NCBI GenBank assembly: GCA_027483345.1
Contig: JAIXUV010000164.1
Location: 1-45,153 of the forward strand
DNA length: 45,153 nt
DNA from: Verrucomicrobiales bacterium
Lineage (GTDB): Bacteria; Verrucomicrobiota; Verrucomicrobiia; Limisphaerales; UBA9464
Reading direction: 5' to 3'
Part shown: one piece after another, positions 16,911 to 26,264 of the stretch
Layout: each line of letters opens with the position of its first letter
Position numbering within the stretch: the first letter of the stretch is position 1
Translations under genes and position numbers: made by a program
Notes under the pieces: model-generated
What the model was told of the DNA's origin: nothing
Databases searched by the model: none
The model's input: the letters and a program-made list of their open reading frames with translations, nothing else

Positions 16911-17064
16911 CCGTTTTGTCGCTCCTTCCGATCCCGTGGGCTCCCCGTGTGTCTCCAGGGCCCGATCCCGCGTCAGGTTGGCGCTGCGTGTCCCATCCTT
17001 TGGTGCCAACCGCCGGATTCGGGCCTGAATGCGTCCCGGCACGGCCCGTGCAATGGGGAGTTCC

Positions 17065-19671
17065 ATGAAGTTGGACAAGCTCACGTTGAAGGCCCAGGAG
17101 GCGTTCCAGTCCGCGGAGAACTCGGCGCGGGAGCGGAGCCACGGCCAGGTGGACACCGAACACCTCGCCTTGGCCTTGGCCACCCAGCCCGACGGCCTGG
17201 TTCCCCAGCTGTTGGAAAAGCTCGGCGTGGTGCCGGGGAGGTTCGCCGCCGAACTCGACGCGGAACTCGGGCGCCGACCCAAGGTCCAGGGCGCCGCGCA
17301 GCTCTACGCCTCCAACGACCTCCAGTCCGGCCTCACCGCCGCGGTCGCCGAGGCGGCGCGGCTGAAGGACGAGTTCGTCTCCACGGAGCACCTCCTCCTG
17401 GGGCTGCTGGAAAAGGGCGGGGATTCGTTCCGTCGGATCGCCGTGAAGCACTCCCTGCAACGCGACGCCCTGCTCAAGGCCCTCGTGTCCCTGCGCGGAA
17501 ACCAACGGGTCACCGACGCGAGCCCGGAGGACAAGTTCCAGGCCCTTGAGAAGTACGGCCGGGACATCACCGCGCTGGCCCGGGCAGGCAAGATCGACCC
17601 CGTGATCGGGCGCGACGACGAGATCCGCCGCGTCATGCAGGTCCTGACCCGGCGCACGAAGAACAACCCGGTGCTCATCGGCGAGCCGGGCGTGGGCAAG
17701 ACGGCGATCGTCGAGGGCCTCGCACGTCGCATCGTGGACGGCGACGTCCCGGAATCCCTGAAGGACCGCCGTGTGGTCGCCCTGGACATCGGCGCCATGA
17801 TCGCCGGCGCGAAGTACCGCGGCGAGTTCGAGGACCGGCTCAAGGCCTTCCTCAAGGAAGTCACCTCCGCGGAGGGACGCATCATCCTCTTCATCGACGA
17901 GTTGCACACCATCGTCGGCGCCGGTGCCGCGGAGGGCGCGGCGGATGCGGCCAACATGCTCAAGCCGCAGCTGGCCCGGGGCGAGTTGCGGTGTGTCGGC
18001 GCGACGACCCTCGACGAGTACCGCAAGCACATCGAGAAGGACCCCGCCTTGGAGCGGCGCTTCCAGCCGGTGCAGGTGGCCGAGCCGACGGTGGAGAACA
18101 CCATCGCGATCCTGCGCGGGCTCAAGGAGCGCTACGAAACCCACCACGGCGTGCGCATCCAGGACAGCGCCCTCGTGGCGGCGGCGACGCTCTCGCAGCG
18201 TTACATCAGCGACCGTTTCCTGCCGGACAAGGCGGTGGACCTCGTCGACGAGTCGGCCTCGCGCCTGAAGATGGAACTGGATTCCAAGCCGACGGAGCTG
18301 GACCAGCTCGACCGCCAGATCCTCCAGCTCCAGATCGAACGGACCTCGCTGGCCAAGGAGAAGGACGAGGCGAGCCGTGAACGGCTCCGGAAGCTCGACG
18401 CTGAGCTGGGCAACCTCCGGGAACGCTCCGGCGCGCTCACCGCGCAGTGGCAGAACGAGAAGACCGCGATCAACGCGGTCTCCATCCTCCAGACCCAGGT
18501 TGAGCAGACCCGCACCGAGCTGGAACAGGCGCGTCGCCGAGGCGACCTCACCAAGGCGGCCGAGATCCAGTACGGGCGGCTTCCCGACCTCGAACGCCGT
18601 CTTGCGGAGGTCCAGAAGCAGGCCAGCCAGGCCGGCGGCGAGGCCAACGGACTCCTCCGCCAGGAGGTGACCGAGGAGGACGTGGCCCGCGTGGTCGCAT
18701 CCTGGACCGGCATCCCTGTGAGCCGGATGCTGGAGGGGGAACGCGAGAAGCTGGTGCGGATGGAGGAACGGCTGGCCCGCCGTGTCGTCGGCCAGGCCGA
18801 GGCCGTCCGTGCCGTCTCCGACGCGGTCCGCCGCGCCCGCTCCGGGCTGGGCGATCCGGGACGTCCCATCGGTTCGTTCATCTTCCTTGGACCGACCGGC
18901 GTCGGAAAGACCGAGCTGGCGCGCGCCTTGGCGGAGTTCCTCTTCGACGACGAGCAGGCGGTCGTGCGCATCGACATGTCCGAGTACATGGAGAAGCACG
19001 CCGTCTCGCGCCTCGTAGGCGCGCCGCCCGGATACGTGGGCTACGAGGAGGGCGGACAGCTCAGCGAGGCGGTCCGCCGTCGTCCGTACTCGGTCGTCCT
19101 CTTCGACGAGATCGAGAAGGCGCACGGCGACGTGTTTAACATCCTCCTGCAGGTGCTCGACGACGGTCGCCTGACGGACGGCCAGGGCCGGACCGTGGAC
19201 TTCAAGAACACGCTGGTGGTGATGACCTCCAACATCGGCTCTCCGATCATCCAGGAGTACTTCCTCGACGGCGGCGCGACGATCGGCAGCCGCAGGGAGA
19301 TGGAGGACAAGGTCCGGGCCGAGCTGCGGAAGCACTTCCGTCCGGAGTTCCTGAACCGCGTGGACGACACGATCGTCTTCCAGAGCCTCGACGAGGCCGA
19401 GTTGGGGCGGATCGTGGACATCCAGCTGGAGAAGGTCCTGCAGCGGCTGGCCGTGCAGAACCTGCGTCTCGAGATGACCGACGCCGCGAAGGTGCAGCTG
19501 GCGAAGGAAGGCTACGATCCGCAGTTCGGCGCGCGTCCTTTGAAGCGGGCCATCCAGGACCACCTGCTCAACCCGCTTTCAAAGCGGCTGCTGGCTGGGG
19601 AATTCAAGGCCGGCGACACGATCCGCGTCGGCATCGACCGGGATGGCAGCCTCAAATTCTCCAAGGGCTGA
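17065..19671 (+). CDS. clpB: ATP-dependent disaggregase ClpB
   Basis: Hexameric AAA+ chaperone that, with DnaK, pulls polypeptides out of aggregates. The 868-aa protein has the full ClpB order: N-domain (1-150), NBD1 with Walker A GEPGVGKT (about 206) and Walker B ILFIDELH, a coiled-coil M-domain (about 405-530), and NBD2 with Walker A GPTGVGKT (about 609), [11 protein letters not shown], and a C-terminal domain ending in FSKG. The pore loop KYRGEFEDR is present. An upstream ATG (17053) is in frame, but GGGGAG at 17055-17060 sits 4 nt before the ATG at 17065 and fixes that start. No CIRCE or sigma-32 consensus is apparent upstream. Confidence 0.97.
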   Translation: MKLDKLTLKAQEAFQSAENSARERSHGQVDTEHLALALATQPDGLVPQLLEKLGVVPGRFAAELDAELGRRPKVQGAAQLYASNDLQSGLTAAVAEAARLKDEFVSTEHLLLGLLEKGGDSFRRIAVKHSLQRDALLKALVSLRGNQRVTDASPEDKFQALEKYGRDITALARAGKIDPVIGRDDEIRRVMQVLTRRTKNNPVLIGEPGVGKTAIVEGLARRIVDGDVPESLKDRRVVALDIGAMIAGAKYRGEFEDRLKAFLKEVTSAEGRIILFIDELHTIVGAGAAEGAADAANMLKPQLARGELRCVGATTLDEYRKHIEKDPALERRFQPVQVAEPTVENTIAILRGLKERYETHHGVRIQDSALVAAATLSQRYISDRFLPDKAVDLVDESASRLKMELDSKPTELDQLDRQILQLQIERTSLAKEKDEASRERLRKLDAELGNLRERSGALTAQWQNEKTAINAVSILQTQVEQTRTELEQARRRGDLTKAAEIQYGRLPDLERRLAEVQKQASQAGGEANGLLRQEVTEEDVARVVASWTGIPVSRMLEGEREKLVRMEERLARRVVGQAEAVRAVSDAVRRARSGLGDPGRPIGSFIFLGPTGVGKTELARALAEFLFDDEQAVVRIDMSEYMEKHAVSRLVGAPPGYVGYEEGGQLSEAVRRRPYSVVLFDEIEKAHGDVFNILLQVLDDGRLTDGQGRTVDFKNTLVVMTSNIGSPIIQEYFLDGGATIGSRREMEDKVRAELRKHFRPEFLNRVDDTIVFQSLDEAELGRIVDIQLEKVLQRLAVQNLRLEMTDAAKVQLAKEGYDPQFGARPLKRAIQDHLLNPLSKRLLAGEFKAGDTIRVGIDRDGSLKFSKG

Positions 19672-19708
19672 ACGGTCCGCGGAGGAAGGGAACGCGATTC
19701 GCAGATTT

Positions 19709-19737
19709 CGCCGAGGCTCGAAGATCTCGCCTCGGCG
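19709..19737. terminator. Hairpin between convergent clpB and cstA
   Basis: CGCCGAGG (19709-19716) and CCTCGGCG (19730-19737) form a perfect 8-bp stem with a 13-nt loop, midway between two convergent stops. No U-tract follows on either strand, so a bidirectional terminator is only likely by position. Confidence 0.45.
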
Positions 19738-19763
19738 TCTCTGCTGAGAAACTCCGGTGCGAT

Positions 19764-22175
19764 TCAGCAGCAGCGCGGCGAATCCCCGGCCTGTTGTTCG
19801 GCCGCGAGCTCGTAGGCTGCGGGCCGGTTCCTGAGTTCGGCCGCGGCTCGCACCTCGGGCAGGTCCAGCAGGACGGCCTCGGCCCGGATCCCCGGGACCG
19901 GTGCCGCGGCGAGCTGTTGGGCGACGCGGTCCACGCGTTCCTGTCCGGACCAGTGACGGGCCAGCGCGACGGCGAGGGCGGCGGCGCCCGCAAGTCCGCC
20001 GCGGGCGCCGGCTTCGCGGACGGCGTAGTCGGGCAGCCAGGTCGGGGATTCCTCCCGGAGGTCCGGAGGGCGGGTTCCTCGCAGGAGCCGGATCCACACG
20101 GCGACACCGGACAAGACGACGAGAGCGGCGAAGGTCAGGAAGACGCCGGTCACCACGACGTCGAGGCCGTTGTTGAAGTGCTGGGCACGGTTGGTGGCGA
20201 GGGCGGCTTTGGCGGCCTTCACCGCGGCTTCGCCTTGGGCTGAGACCAAGGCCGCCTCCAGCGCCGGCCGCTTCGTCTCGAGGTCCTTCATGACCGCGAG
20301 GAACCCGATCCGGGGCGACTCGTGGAAGATCTTCTGCCAACCGGCGGTGAAGGTCACCGAGAGCAGCCAGAGAAGGGGGATCAGGGTCACCAACGCGATG
20401 GCCGGGGAACCACGGCGGACGAAGGCCCCGGTTTCGTCGGGCTTGCCCTCGATCCAGCCGGCGAGGGCGCGCTTGAGCAGGATCGTGGTGGCCAGTACCA
20501 GCGCGATGGCGGCGAGGAGCTGGTTGGCGATGCCGAAGAGCGGCCAGAGCGAATTGATCCCGCCGAGGGGATCCCGCACGCCCTGGATGAGGAACCATCC
20601 CCAACCGGCGACCACGAGCGCGCTCGCGAGGGCTCCAGCGGCGCTGGACCGGACGTTGCCGAGCGGCTTCCAGAGGTGCCCGAGGACGTCCTGGAGCAGG
20701 TAGCGGCCGACGCGGGTGCCGGCGTCGAGGGTGGTCAGGATGAACAGCGCCTCGAACATGATCGCGAAGTGGTACCAGAGGTCGAGCCAACGGCCCTGGG
20801 TCACCTGGGAGAAGATGTTGGCCATGCCGACGGCGAGGGTCGCCGCCCCGCCGGTCCGGCCGTAGAGCGACTTCTCCCCGACGGCGGTCGCAAGGCGGTC
20901 CATCGAGGCGGGGTCGAGGTGGAACCCGGTCGCGGCGATCTTCGCGGCGGTGTCGGCGGCGATGGCGGCTGCGTCGGCCCCGGCGCCCTTCACGTTCATG
21001 GCGAGATAGACGCCGGGTTCGAGGGTGCAGGCGGCGATGAGCGCCATGATCGCGACCAGCGACTCGAGCAGCATGGCGCCGTAGCCGACCGGACGTGCGT
21101 AGGATTCGCGGGTGAGGATCTTGGGCGTGATGCCGCTGGAGATCAGGGAGTGGAATCCGCTGATGGCGCCGCAGGCGATGGTGATGAAGCAGAATGGGAA
21201 CAGCTTTCCGGCGACGACGAGGCCGGAGCCGTCGATGAAGCGCGTCACCGCGGGCATCTGGAGCGTCGGCAGCACCAGGAGCACGCCGGCGGCGAGGGCG
21301 ACGATCGTACCGAGCTTCATGAAGGTGCTCAGGTAGTCGCGCGGGGCGAGCAGCAGCCAGACCGGGAGCACGCTGGCGGCGAAGCCGTACACGATGACCA
21401 TCCAGGCGATGGGTTCCGCCTTGAAGGTGAACATCGCCGAGGCGGCGGGGTTGGAATGCACCCATTGGCCGCCCCAGACGGCGGCGACGAGGAGGAGCAC
21501 CCCGAAGATGGAACCCTCCAGCGTGCGGCCGGCGCGGACGAAGCGGAGGTAGACGCCGAGGAGCAACGCGATCGGGATGGTGGCGCCGACGGTGAAGACG
21601 CCCCAGGGGCTCTCGGCGAGGGCCTTGACCACGATCAGGCCGAGCACCGCGAGGAGGATCACCATGATGGCGAGGATCGCTACCAGCGCGAGGCCGCCGG
21701 CGAAGGAGTTCAGCTCGTCCTTCACCATCTGGCCCAGCGAACGACCGTTGCGCCGCATGGAGGCGAAGAGGATCAGGAAGTCCTGCACGGCGCCCCCGAG
21801 CACCACGCCGATGAGGATCCAGAGCGTGCCCGGGAGATAGCCGAACTGCGCGGCGAGCACCGGTCCCACCAGCGGTCCGGGCCCTGAGATCGCGGCGAAG
21901 TGGTGTCCGAAGACGATCCAGCGGTTCGTCTTCACGAACTCCCGGCCGTCCTCATGCACCTCGCAGGGAGTGGCGCGACGGTCGTCGAGCATCAGGACCC
22001 TTGCGGCGATCCACTTGGAATAGAACCGGTATCCGATGGCGTAGGTGCAGAGCGCGGCGACGAGCAGGTACGCCGAACTCACCGGTTCATCGCGTCGGGT
22101 GCCGAGCACCCAGTAGGCCCCGGCCCCGAGTCCGGAGACGAAGATCCACGGCAACCAACGCAGGAAGGGCGGCAT
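19764..22175 (-). CDS. cstA: Carbon starvation protein CstA (peptide/pyruvate transporter family)
   Basis: A large inner-membrane transporter, 803 aa, with many TM helices. The CstA N-terminal block is clear: GYRFYSKWIAARV, then TNRWIVFGHHFAAISGPGPLVGPVLAAQFGYLPG (about 92-125), and GGAVQDFLILFASMRRNGRSLG. Later CstA-typical segments include GAISGFHSLISSG and GVRDPLGGINSLWPLFGIANQLLAA. E. coli CstA and YjiY import peptides or pyruvate during starvation. The last 90 or so residues form a soluble, alanine- and leucine-rich tail ending in a Cys-Cys pair, which I do not recognise. It follows the GNAT gene by 32 bp on the same strand, so co-transcription is possible. Confidence 0.94.
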   Translation of the reverse strand: MPPFLRWLPWIFVSGLGAGAYWVLGTRRDEPVSSAYLLVAALCTYAIGYRFYSKWIAARVLMLDDRRATPCEVHEDGREFVKTNRWIVFGHHFAAISGPGPLVGPVLAAQFGYLPGTLWILIGVVLGGAVQDFLILFASMRRNGRSLGQMVKDELNSFAGGLALVAILAIMVILLAVLGLIVVKALAESPWGVFTVGATIPIALLLGVYLRFVRAGRTLEGSIFGVLLLVAAVWGGQWVHSNPAASAMFTFKAEPIAWMVIVYGFAASVLPVWLLLAPRDYLSTFMKLGTIVALAAGVLLVLPTLQMPAVTRFIDGSGLVVAGKLFPFCFITIACGAISGFHSLISSGITPKILTRESYARPVGYGAMLLESLVAIMALIAACTLEPGVYLAMNVKGAGADAAAIAADTAAKIAATGFHLDPASMDRLATAVGEKSLYGRTGGAATLAVGMANIFSQVTQGRWLDLWYHFAIMFEALFILTTLDAGTRVGRYLLQDVLGHLWKPLGNVRSSAAGALASALVVAGWGWFLIQGVRDPLGGINSLWPLFGIANQLLAAIALVLATTILLKRALAGWIEGKPDETGAFVRRGSPAIALVTLIPLLWLLSVTFTAGWQKIFHESPRIGFLAVMKDLETKRPALEAALVSAQGEAAVKAAKAALATNRAQHFNNGLDVVVTGVFLTFAALVVLSGVAVWIRLLRGTRPPDLREESPTWLPDYAVREAGARGGLAGAAALAVALARHWSGQERVDRVAQQLAAAPVPGIRAEAVLLDLPEVRAAAELRNRPAAYELAAEQQAGDSPRCC

Positions 22176-22207
22176 GGCCGCAGCCTAGAACAGGCGCAGA
22201 CCCGGTG

Positions 22208-22885
22208 TCATTGCGCACCTGCGGCGAGACGCGGGAGGGATTCCATCCGTTCCCGCATCGCGTCCGTCCAGCCTTCGGTCAGGTAGCGGTAGAGCCATCC
22301 ACGCGCCCGGGACAGGCGCCGGTAGGAGGCCGCGAGGTCGAGGACCATGGTGATCCGGCGATTGGGGCAGTTGAGTTCGCCGACGTCGTGGGTGGCGACG
22401 GTCTCGAAACCGAGGACTCGGGAATGGAACGCGAAGGGGCTGTGCGTCTCGCCCTCGAACACGTCGGTGATGTAGTGGGTGAACCCGCGTTGGACCGTCT
22501 CGCGGACGGCCTCGCGCATGAGGGCGGTCGCGACGAGCACGTTGCCGCGTTGGTCCGGGGACACGGCGAAGCGTCCGATCTCGGCGATGCGGGAGTTGCG
22601 GATGAACTGGTCGAGGTCGAGGTCGGTGCGCACCAGCTTGAAGCCGTACTGGGCGTACAGGTCGAGAGGCGGCGCGTAGAGGACCCGGAGGACCCCGACC
22701 GGTTGGCCTTCCAGACGGACAACGAACCACGAGATGTCCGGCGAAGTCAGGTCCGACGAGGCCACCAGCCGGTTGTCGTCGGCGATCCAGTTCTTTTCGT
22801 CGCGGTAGGTGCTGCGCATGACGGCGAGGGCCTGCTGGCGCCCCCACTCGTCTTCCACACGGAGGACGTCAAGGTGTCGGTTCAT
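22208..22885 (-). CDS. GNAT-fold N-acyltransferase (FeeM / OlsB-like)
   Basis: A 225-aa protein of the acetyltransferase group that includes N-acyl amino acid synthase FeeM and ornithine acyltransferase OlsB. Visible features are an N-terminal strand-helix unit with RSTYRDEKNWI, the core ISWFVVRLEGQPVGVLRVLY, EIGRFAVSPDQRGNVLVATALMREA (about 99-123, acyl-carrier/CoA-binding beta4-alpha3 region) and a FGFET-like HSRVLGFETV segment. These enzymes use acyl-ACP rather than acetyl-CoA to acylate an amino group; that is family knowledge, and the acceptor here is unknown. Its start overlaps the PlsC-type gene by 17 bp, which points to a joint pathway. An ordinary acetyltransferase remains possible. 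Confidence 0.7.
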   Translation of the reverse strand: MNRHLDVLRVEDEWGRQQALAVMRSTYRDEKNWIADDNRLVASSDLTSPDISWFVVRLEGQPVGVLRVLYAPPLDLYAQYGFKLVRTDLDLDQFIRNSRIAEIGRFAVSPDQRGNVLVATALMREAVRETVQRGFTHYITDVFEGETHSPFAFHSRVLGFETVATHDVGELNCPNRRITMVLDLAASYRRLSRARGWLYRYLTEGWTDAMRERMESLPRLAAGAQ

Positions 22886-23699
22886 CGTCGGTTCGGGTTC
22901 TGGGGTTTTCGGGTGACCATGCCTTTCCGCAGAGGGTCGAGATGGTGCCGAGGATCCGGGCGTTCCAAGCCAATAGGTCCCGGCGGTTGGGGGAGGGGAG
23001 GTCGGGAGGGGTCAGGGGTTCGCCGATGTGGACCTCGAAGGACTCGAGGTCGCGGATCGGTCCGAGTCCGGGTCCGCTGCGGAAGCGAAGGCCCACCGGC
23101 ACCACGGTCGCACCGCACTCGAGCGAGAGGCGCGCGGCGCCGCCGAGTCCCCGGAGCATCCGGTTCCGGTCCCGGTGTGCGGTGCCTTCGGGGAAGATGC
23201 CGACTCGACTGTGCTGTCGGAGGAGGAGCGCCGCGCGCTCCATCGGGGGCGGCACGTCGTCGAACCAGCGGCGCATGAAGTTCAGCCAACGGGGCCTCAG
23301 ATCCTTCCGCACGACCACGATGGGCTCGTTCAGCGACAGGATCCACCCGAGCACCGGAATCACGATGAAGTTCCAGTCGGCGAGGAAGTGCACGTTGCGT
23401 CCGCGGCCGAGAAAGGTAAGCAGGGCCGGCAGTATGACCGCCTCGAGGCGCTGGTTGTGGTTCGCCGCGAAGACGACCGCGCCGGAAAGGGACGCCAGGC
23501 GTTCCGCGCCGTTCACCGCACGGATCCGGGAACGGAAGGCCAACAGCACGAGGCGAATCGTCCAACGTAGGGCCCGGCGGTCGTGGAGATGCGGAAGTGG
23601 CCGGGTCAGTATCTCCCGGACGGTCAGGAAGCGCGTCGAAGACGGATCGGACCGGGGGGAAGCGTTTCCGGTTTTCGAAGACGTCGTTGTCGTCGCCAC
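22869..23699 (-). CDS. 1-acyl-glycerol-3-phosphate acyltransferase-like protein (PlsC family)
   Basis: PlsC-fold acyltransferase. Counting from the proposed GTG start at 23699, block I reads NHNQRLEA with His81 and Glu86, so the usual HX4D is HX4E. The other key block, IFPEGTAHRDRNRM (Phe169-Thr173), is intact, as is VPVGLRF. A hydrophobic segment (about 100-125, HFLADWNFIVIPVLGWILSL) suggests membrane association. No ATG occurs in the N-terminal part. GTG 23699 is preferred and TTG 23792 is possible, so the start is uncertain. The C-terminus overlaps the GNAT gene start, as in olsBA-like or fee-type lipid modules. Changed acceptor or donor specificity is inferred from the motif change only. 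Confidence 0.82.
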   Translation of the reverse strand: MATTTTSSKTGNASPRSDPSSTRFLTVREILTRPLPHLHDRRALRWTIRLVLLAFRSRIRAVNGAERLASLSGAVVFAANHNQRLEAVILPALLTFLGRGRNVHFLADWNFIVIPVLGWILSLNEPIVVVRKDLRPRWLNFMRRWFDDVPPPMERAALLLRQHSRVGIFPEGTAHRDRNRMLRGLGGAARLSLECGATVVPVGLRFRSGPGLGPIRDLESFEVHIGEPLTPPDLPSPNRRDLLAWNARILGTISTLCGKAWSPENPRTRTDDEPTP

Positions 23700-23734
23700 C
23701 TCGTCAAAATCACCCCCGTTTGGAGCAGTCGGGT

Positions 23735-23765
23735 TGTGAAACGGTGAACTTGGTGTGAAACGGTG
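23735..23765. repeat. 12-bp direct repeat in the divergent spacer
   Basis: TGTGAAACGGTG occurs exactly at 23735-23746 and 23754-23765, a 19-bp period, about two helical turns. It lies between the PlsC-like gene and the divergent 92-aa gene and could be a tandem regulator site. Confidence 0.5.
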
Positions 23766-23835
23766 GATCCGCCCGGTGGAGACAGCCGGCAAGGCCTTCT
23801 GGCGATTCCGTCCGCGAAAGGCTAGGATCCGGCCG

Positions 23836-24114
23836 ATGAAATCCGCCTACGAACTCGCGATGGAACGCCTGAGCAAGACCGAGCCGGCCCGGAAGCTGAC
23901 CACGGCCCAGAAGGCCGAGATCGCGGAGGTGGATTCCCAGTGCACGGCCCGCCTGGCGCAGGCCGAGTTGGCCTTGAAGGACGAGCTGGCCGCGGCCGCG
24001 GAGCAACGGGATTACGAGAAGGCCGAAGAAGCCCGTCGGCGCTTCTCGATCGACCGCGCCAAGATCGAGGAGGATCGCGAAGCCCGGAAGCAGCGCATCC
24101 GGGATGGGAAGTGA
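23836..24114 (+). CDS. Small charged helical protein, unknown
   Basis: A 92-aa protein, almost entirely helical and rich in A, E, R and K (AQAELALKDELAAAAEQRDYEKAEEARRRF). The segment EQRDYEKAEEARRRF resembles a UVR-type helical hairpin motif (A..RDFEKA..LRD), but only one such unit is present and no nuclease domain is fused. No signal peptide or TM. A TAGGAT -10-like sequence at 23823-23828 would give a leaderless or nearly leaderless message, consistent with no Shine-Dalgarno before the ATG. Function unknown; a structural or adaptor role is a guess. Confidence 0.65.
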   Translation: MKSAYELAMERLSKTEPARKLTTAQKAEIAEVDSQCTARLAQAELALKDELAAAAEQRDYEKAEEARRRFSIDRAKIEEDREARKQRIRDGK

Positions 24115-24136
24115 AGGGCGCTTGCCCGTTGCCCGT

Positions 24137-24163
24137 CGTCAGGCGTCAGGCGTCAGGCGTCAG
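24137..24163. repeat. 7-bp tandem repeat (CGTCAGG)n
   Basis: CGTCAGG is repeated at 24137, 24144 and 24151, with a partial fourth unit to 24163 (3.9 copies), between two convergent stop codons. A slippage-prone spacer with no evident function. Confidence 0.8.
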
Positions 24164-24200
24164 CCAAGGCTGTGTACCAGCGGCCTACCGCTTCAAACCT

Positions 24201-25376
24201 TCAGCCCTTCAACCCGCGCACAAACCGATCCATCCGGTCGAGGCCCTTCTCGATGTTGGCGAGTGAGGTCGCGTAGCTGATGCGGATGTAGTCGTCGGCG
24301 CCGAAGGCGATGCCGGGGACGGCGGCGACCTTCTCCTGTTCCAGAAGGCGGGCGCAGAATTCGGCCGACTTGAGGCCGGTTCCCGAGATGTTGGGGAAGA
24401 GGTAGAACGCGCCCTTGCTGTTGACACAGGTGACCCCGGGCATGGCGTTGAGCTTCTGCCATGCGGCGGTACGGCGCTTGGCGTACTCGGCGAGCCACTT
24501 CGGCAGGTGCTCCTGGGAACCGGTCAGTGCGGCGACGCCGCCTTTCTGGGCGAAGGAGCAGGGGTTGCTGGTGCTGTGGCTCTGGAGGGCGTCGATGGCC
24601 TTGGCGATCGGCTCGGGGGCGGCGAGGAAGCCGAGGCGCCAACCGGTCATGCTCCAGGCCTTCGCGAAGCCGTGGACGATGATGGTGTGGTCGAAGTGGG
24701 CCTTGCTGAACGAGGCGACGCTCTTCACCACGGCGCCGTCATAGGTGAGGTGCTCGTAGATCTCGTCGCTCATGATCAGCACGCCCTTCTCGACGCAGAC
24801 GTCGCCGAGCGCCTTGATCTCGTCCGGGGTGTAGACCGAGCCGGTCGGGTTGCTCGGGGAATTGAGGATGAAAAGCCGGGTACGCGGGGTGATCGCCGCA
24901 CGCAGTTGTTCGGGCGTCACCTTGAATTCGGTCTTGTCCGAGGTCTCGAGGATCACCGGGGTCGCACCGGCCAGCTTCGCCATCTCCGGATAGCTCAGCC
25001 AATACGGCGCCGGGATGATCACCTCGTCGCCTTCCTGGCAGGTGGCGAGGATGACGTTGTAGCAGGAGTGCTTTCCGCCGTTGCTGACGATGATCTGGGA
25101 GGGCTTGTAGGTCAGCCCGTTCTCGCGTTGGAACTTGTCGGCGATGGCTTGGCGCAGCTCGGGGATGCCGGAGCTGGGGGTGTACTTGGTGAACCCGGCC
25201 GCCAACGCCGCGGCGGCGGCGTCCTTGATGTGTTGCGGGGTGTCGAAGTCGGGCTCGCCGGCGCCGAAGCCGACGACGTCCTCGCCCTTCGCCTTCATCT
25301 CCTTGGCCTTCGAATCGATGGCGAGGGTGAGGGAGGGAGACAGCGTGGCGGCGCGACGTGAGATCGGATAGTTCAT
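24201..25376 (-). CDS. Class I/II PLP-dependent aminotransferase (aspartate aminotransferase type)
   Basis: PLP enzyme transferring an amino group, most likely between aspartate and 2-oxoglutarate. The 391-aa protein matches the type I-beta aspartate aminotransferase group. VVGFGAGEPDFDTPQHIK (about 34-51) is the substrate-loop hallmark, NSPSNPTGSVY carries the PLP-contacting Asn, SDEIYEHLTYD the Asp and Tyr, and HGFAKAWSMTGWRLG the Schiff-base lysine. The C-terminal RISYA provides the alpha-carboxylate-binding arginine. SNGGKHSCYN replaces the more usual SNGAKHSLYN. The start ATG at 25376 directly precedes the standard ISRR N-terminus. Substrate could be broader (prephenate or aromatic); the gene stands alone. 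Confidence 0.92.
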   Translation of the reverse strand: MNYPISRRAATLSPSLTLAIDSKAKEMKAKGEDVVGFGAGEPDFDTPQHIKDAAAAALAAGFTKYTPSSGIPELRQAIADKFQRENGLTYKPSQIIVSNGGKHSCYNVILATCQEGDEVIIPAPYWLSYPEMAKLAGATPVILETSDKTEFKVTPEQLRAAITPRTRLFILNSPSNPTGSVYTPDEIKALGDVCVEKGVLIMSDEIYEHLTYDGAVVKSVASFSKAHFDHTIIVHGFAKAWSMTGWRLGFLAAPEPIAKAIDALQSHSTSNPCSFAQKGGVAALTGSQEHLPKWLAEYAKRRTAAWQKLNAMPGVTCVNSKGAFYLFPNISGTGLKSAEFCARLLEQEKVAAVPGIAFGADDYIRISYATSLANIEKGLDRMDRFVRGLKG

Positions 25377-25552
25377 CGAGAAACGGCGCGGAGGTTGGCG
25401 CAGGGCGCCCCGCAGGCAAGCCGAAGTTCAGCCATCCGCCCACTCCGGCGCCGCCATTGGCCGAGTCGGCCCGTGCTCCGGGAGAAGTTGTTCACCGTCT
25501 GGACAACTCCGTCTTGCGGGCGCGGCCGAAAGCTTCCTAGCTTGATCCATTG

Positions 25553-26239
25553 ATGAAACGACTCCGTCCCTATCTGGTCGCGGTGGCGCTGACCTCCCTC
25601 TCCCTGGAATCCCACGCCGAGATCAGCCAGGAGGAATACCGGCAGATGCAGACCCGCTTCCAGCAGGCGGAGGAGGACGTCGACCGTCTGCGCGCGAGGG
25701 TGCAGAAGCTCGAGTCCGCCATCGCCGAGATCCGCACTTCGCTCGGCGAGGTCCGCGGAGTCGCCTCCAACGCGGGCAAGGACGGCGTGACCCAGGACCA
25801 ACTGAAGAAGGTCGTGGACCAGATGCGGGAGCTCGACAAGCGGCGTCAGGAAGACAACGACCGGATCGTGCTGCAGTTGAAGAAGCTGGCCGACATCCCG
25901 GCGCCCCAGTTGCCCACGGACCTGGAGAAGACCGATCGTCGCGCTGGCGGGACGAAGGCCAAGGCCAAGGAGAAGGAAGCCGTGTCGCCGGTTGCCGGTG
26001 AGTCCGGGGCGGGCGCGACCAACGCCGCCGCCGGCGAACCCAAGCCGCTGCTCCCGCCCAACTACGCCTTCTTCGAGCACACGGTGGAGGAAGGCCAGAC
26101 TCTCGGGGAGATCATCACCGAGTACAACAAGGCCCACGGCATGAAGGTGCGGTTGAAGCACATCCTGGAGGCCAACCCGAAGCTCAACCCCAACCGCATG
26201 GTGGTCGGGAAGAAGATCCGCATCCCGGAGGTCAAGTAG
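25553..26239 (+). CDS. Exported coiled-coil protein with C-terminal LysM domain
   Basis: A 228-aa envelope protein. It has a signal peptide (MKRLRPYLVAVALTSLSLESHA), a long coiled coil (about 25-110: EEYRQMQTRFQQAEEDVDRL and following), a low-complexity A/K/E/P linker (about 125-170), and a LysM-like domain in the last 55 residues (FFEHTVEEGQTLGEII through LEANPKLNPNRMVVGKKIRIPE). LysM binds N-acetylglucosamine polymers, so peptidoglycan attachment is the likely role. The coiled coil could mediate oligomerisation, as in CpoB/YbgF-like proteins. ATG 25553 is chosen over TTG 25550. The next two genes follow within 25 bp and are probably co-transcribed. Confidence 0.82.
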   Translation: MKRLRPYLVAVALTSLSLESHAEISQEEYRQMQTRFQQAEEDVDRLRARVQKLESAIAEIRTSLGEVRGVASNAGKDGVTQDQLKKVVDQMRELDKRRQEDNDRIVLQLKKLADIPAPQLPTDLEKTDRRAGGTKAKAKEKEAVSPVAGESGAGATNAAAGEPKPLLPPNYAFFEHTVEEGQTLGEIITEYNKAHGMKVRLKHILEANPKLNPNRMVVGKKIRIPEVK

Positions 26240-26264
26240 GCTCCTTCGGAAGGCTCCCGATCCG

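Noticed and set aside
16976-17011. GGTTGGC/GCCAACC dyad as CIRCE or terminator before clpB
   Set aside because: Arms do not match TTAGCACTC/GAGTGCTAA, and no U-tract follows.
16822-19563. 913-codon minus-strand frame opposite clpB
   Set aside because: Mirror of clpB codon bias; translation is low-complexity (H, D, L, R, V) with no domains. Similar antisense frames oppose the delta-60, cstA and permease genes.
24137-24163. CRISPR-like array
   Set aside because: Seven-base units with no spacers and no cas genes; simple tandem slippage.
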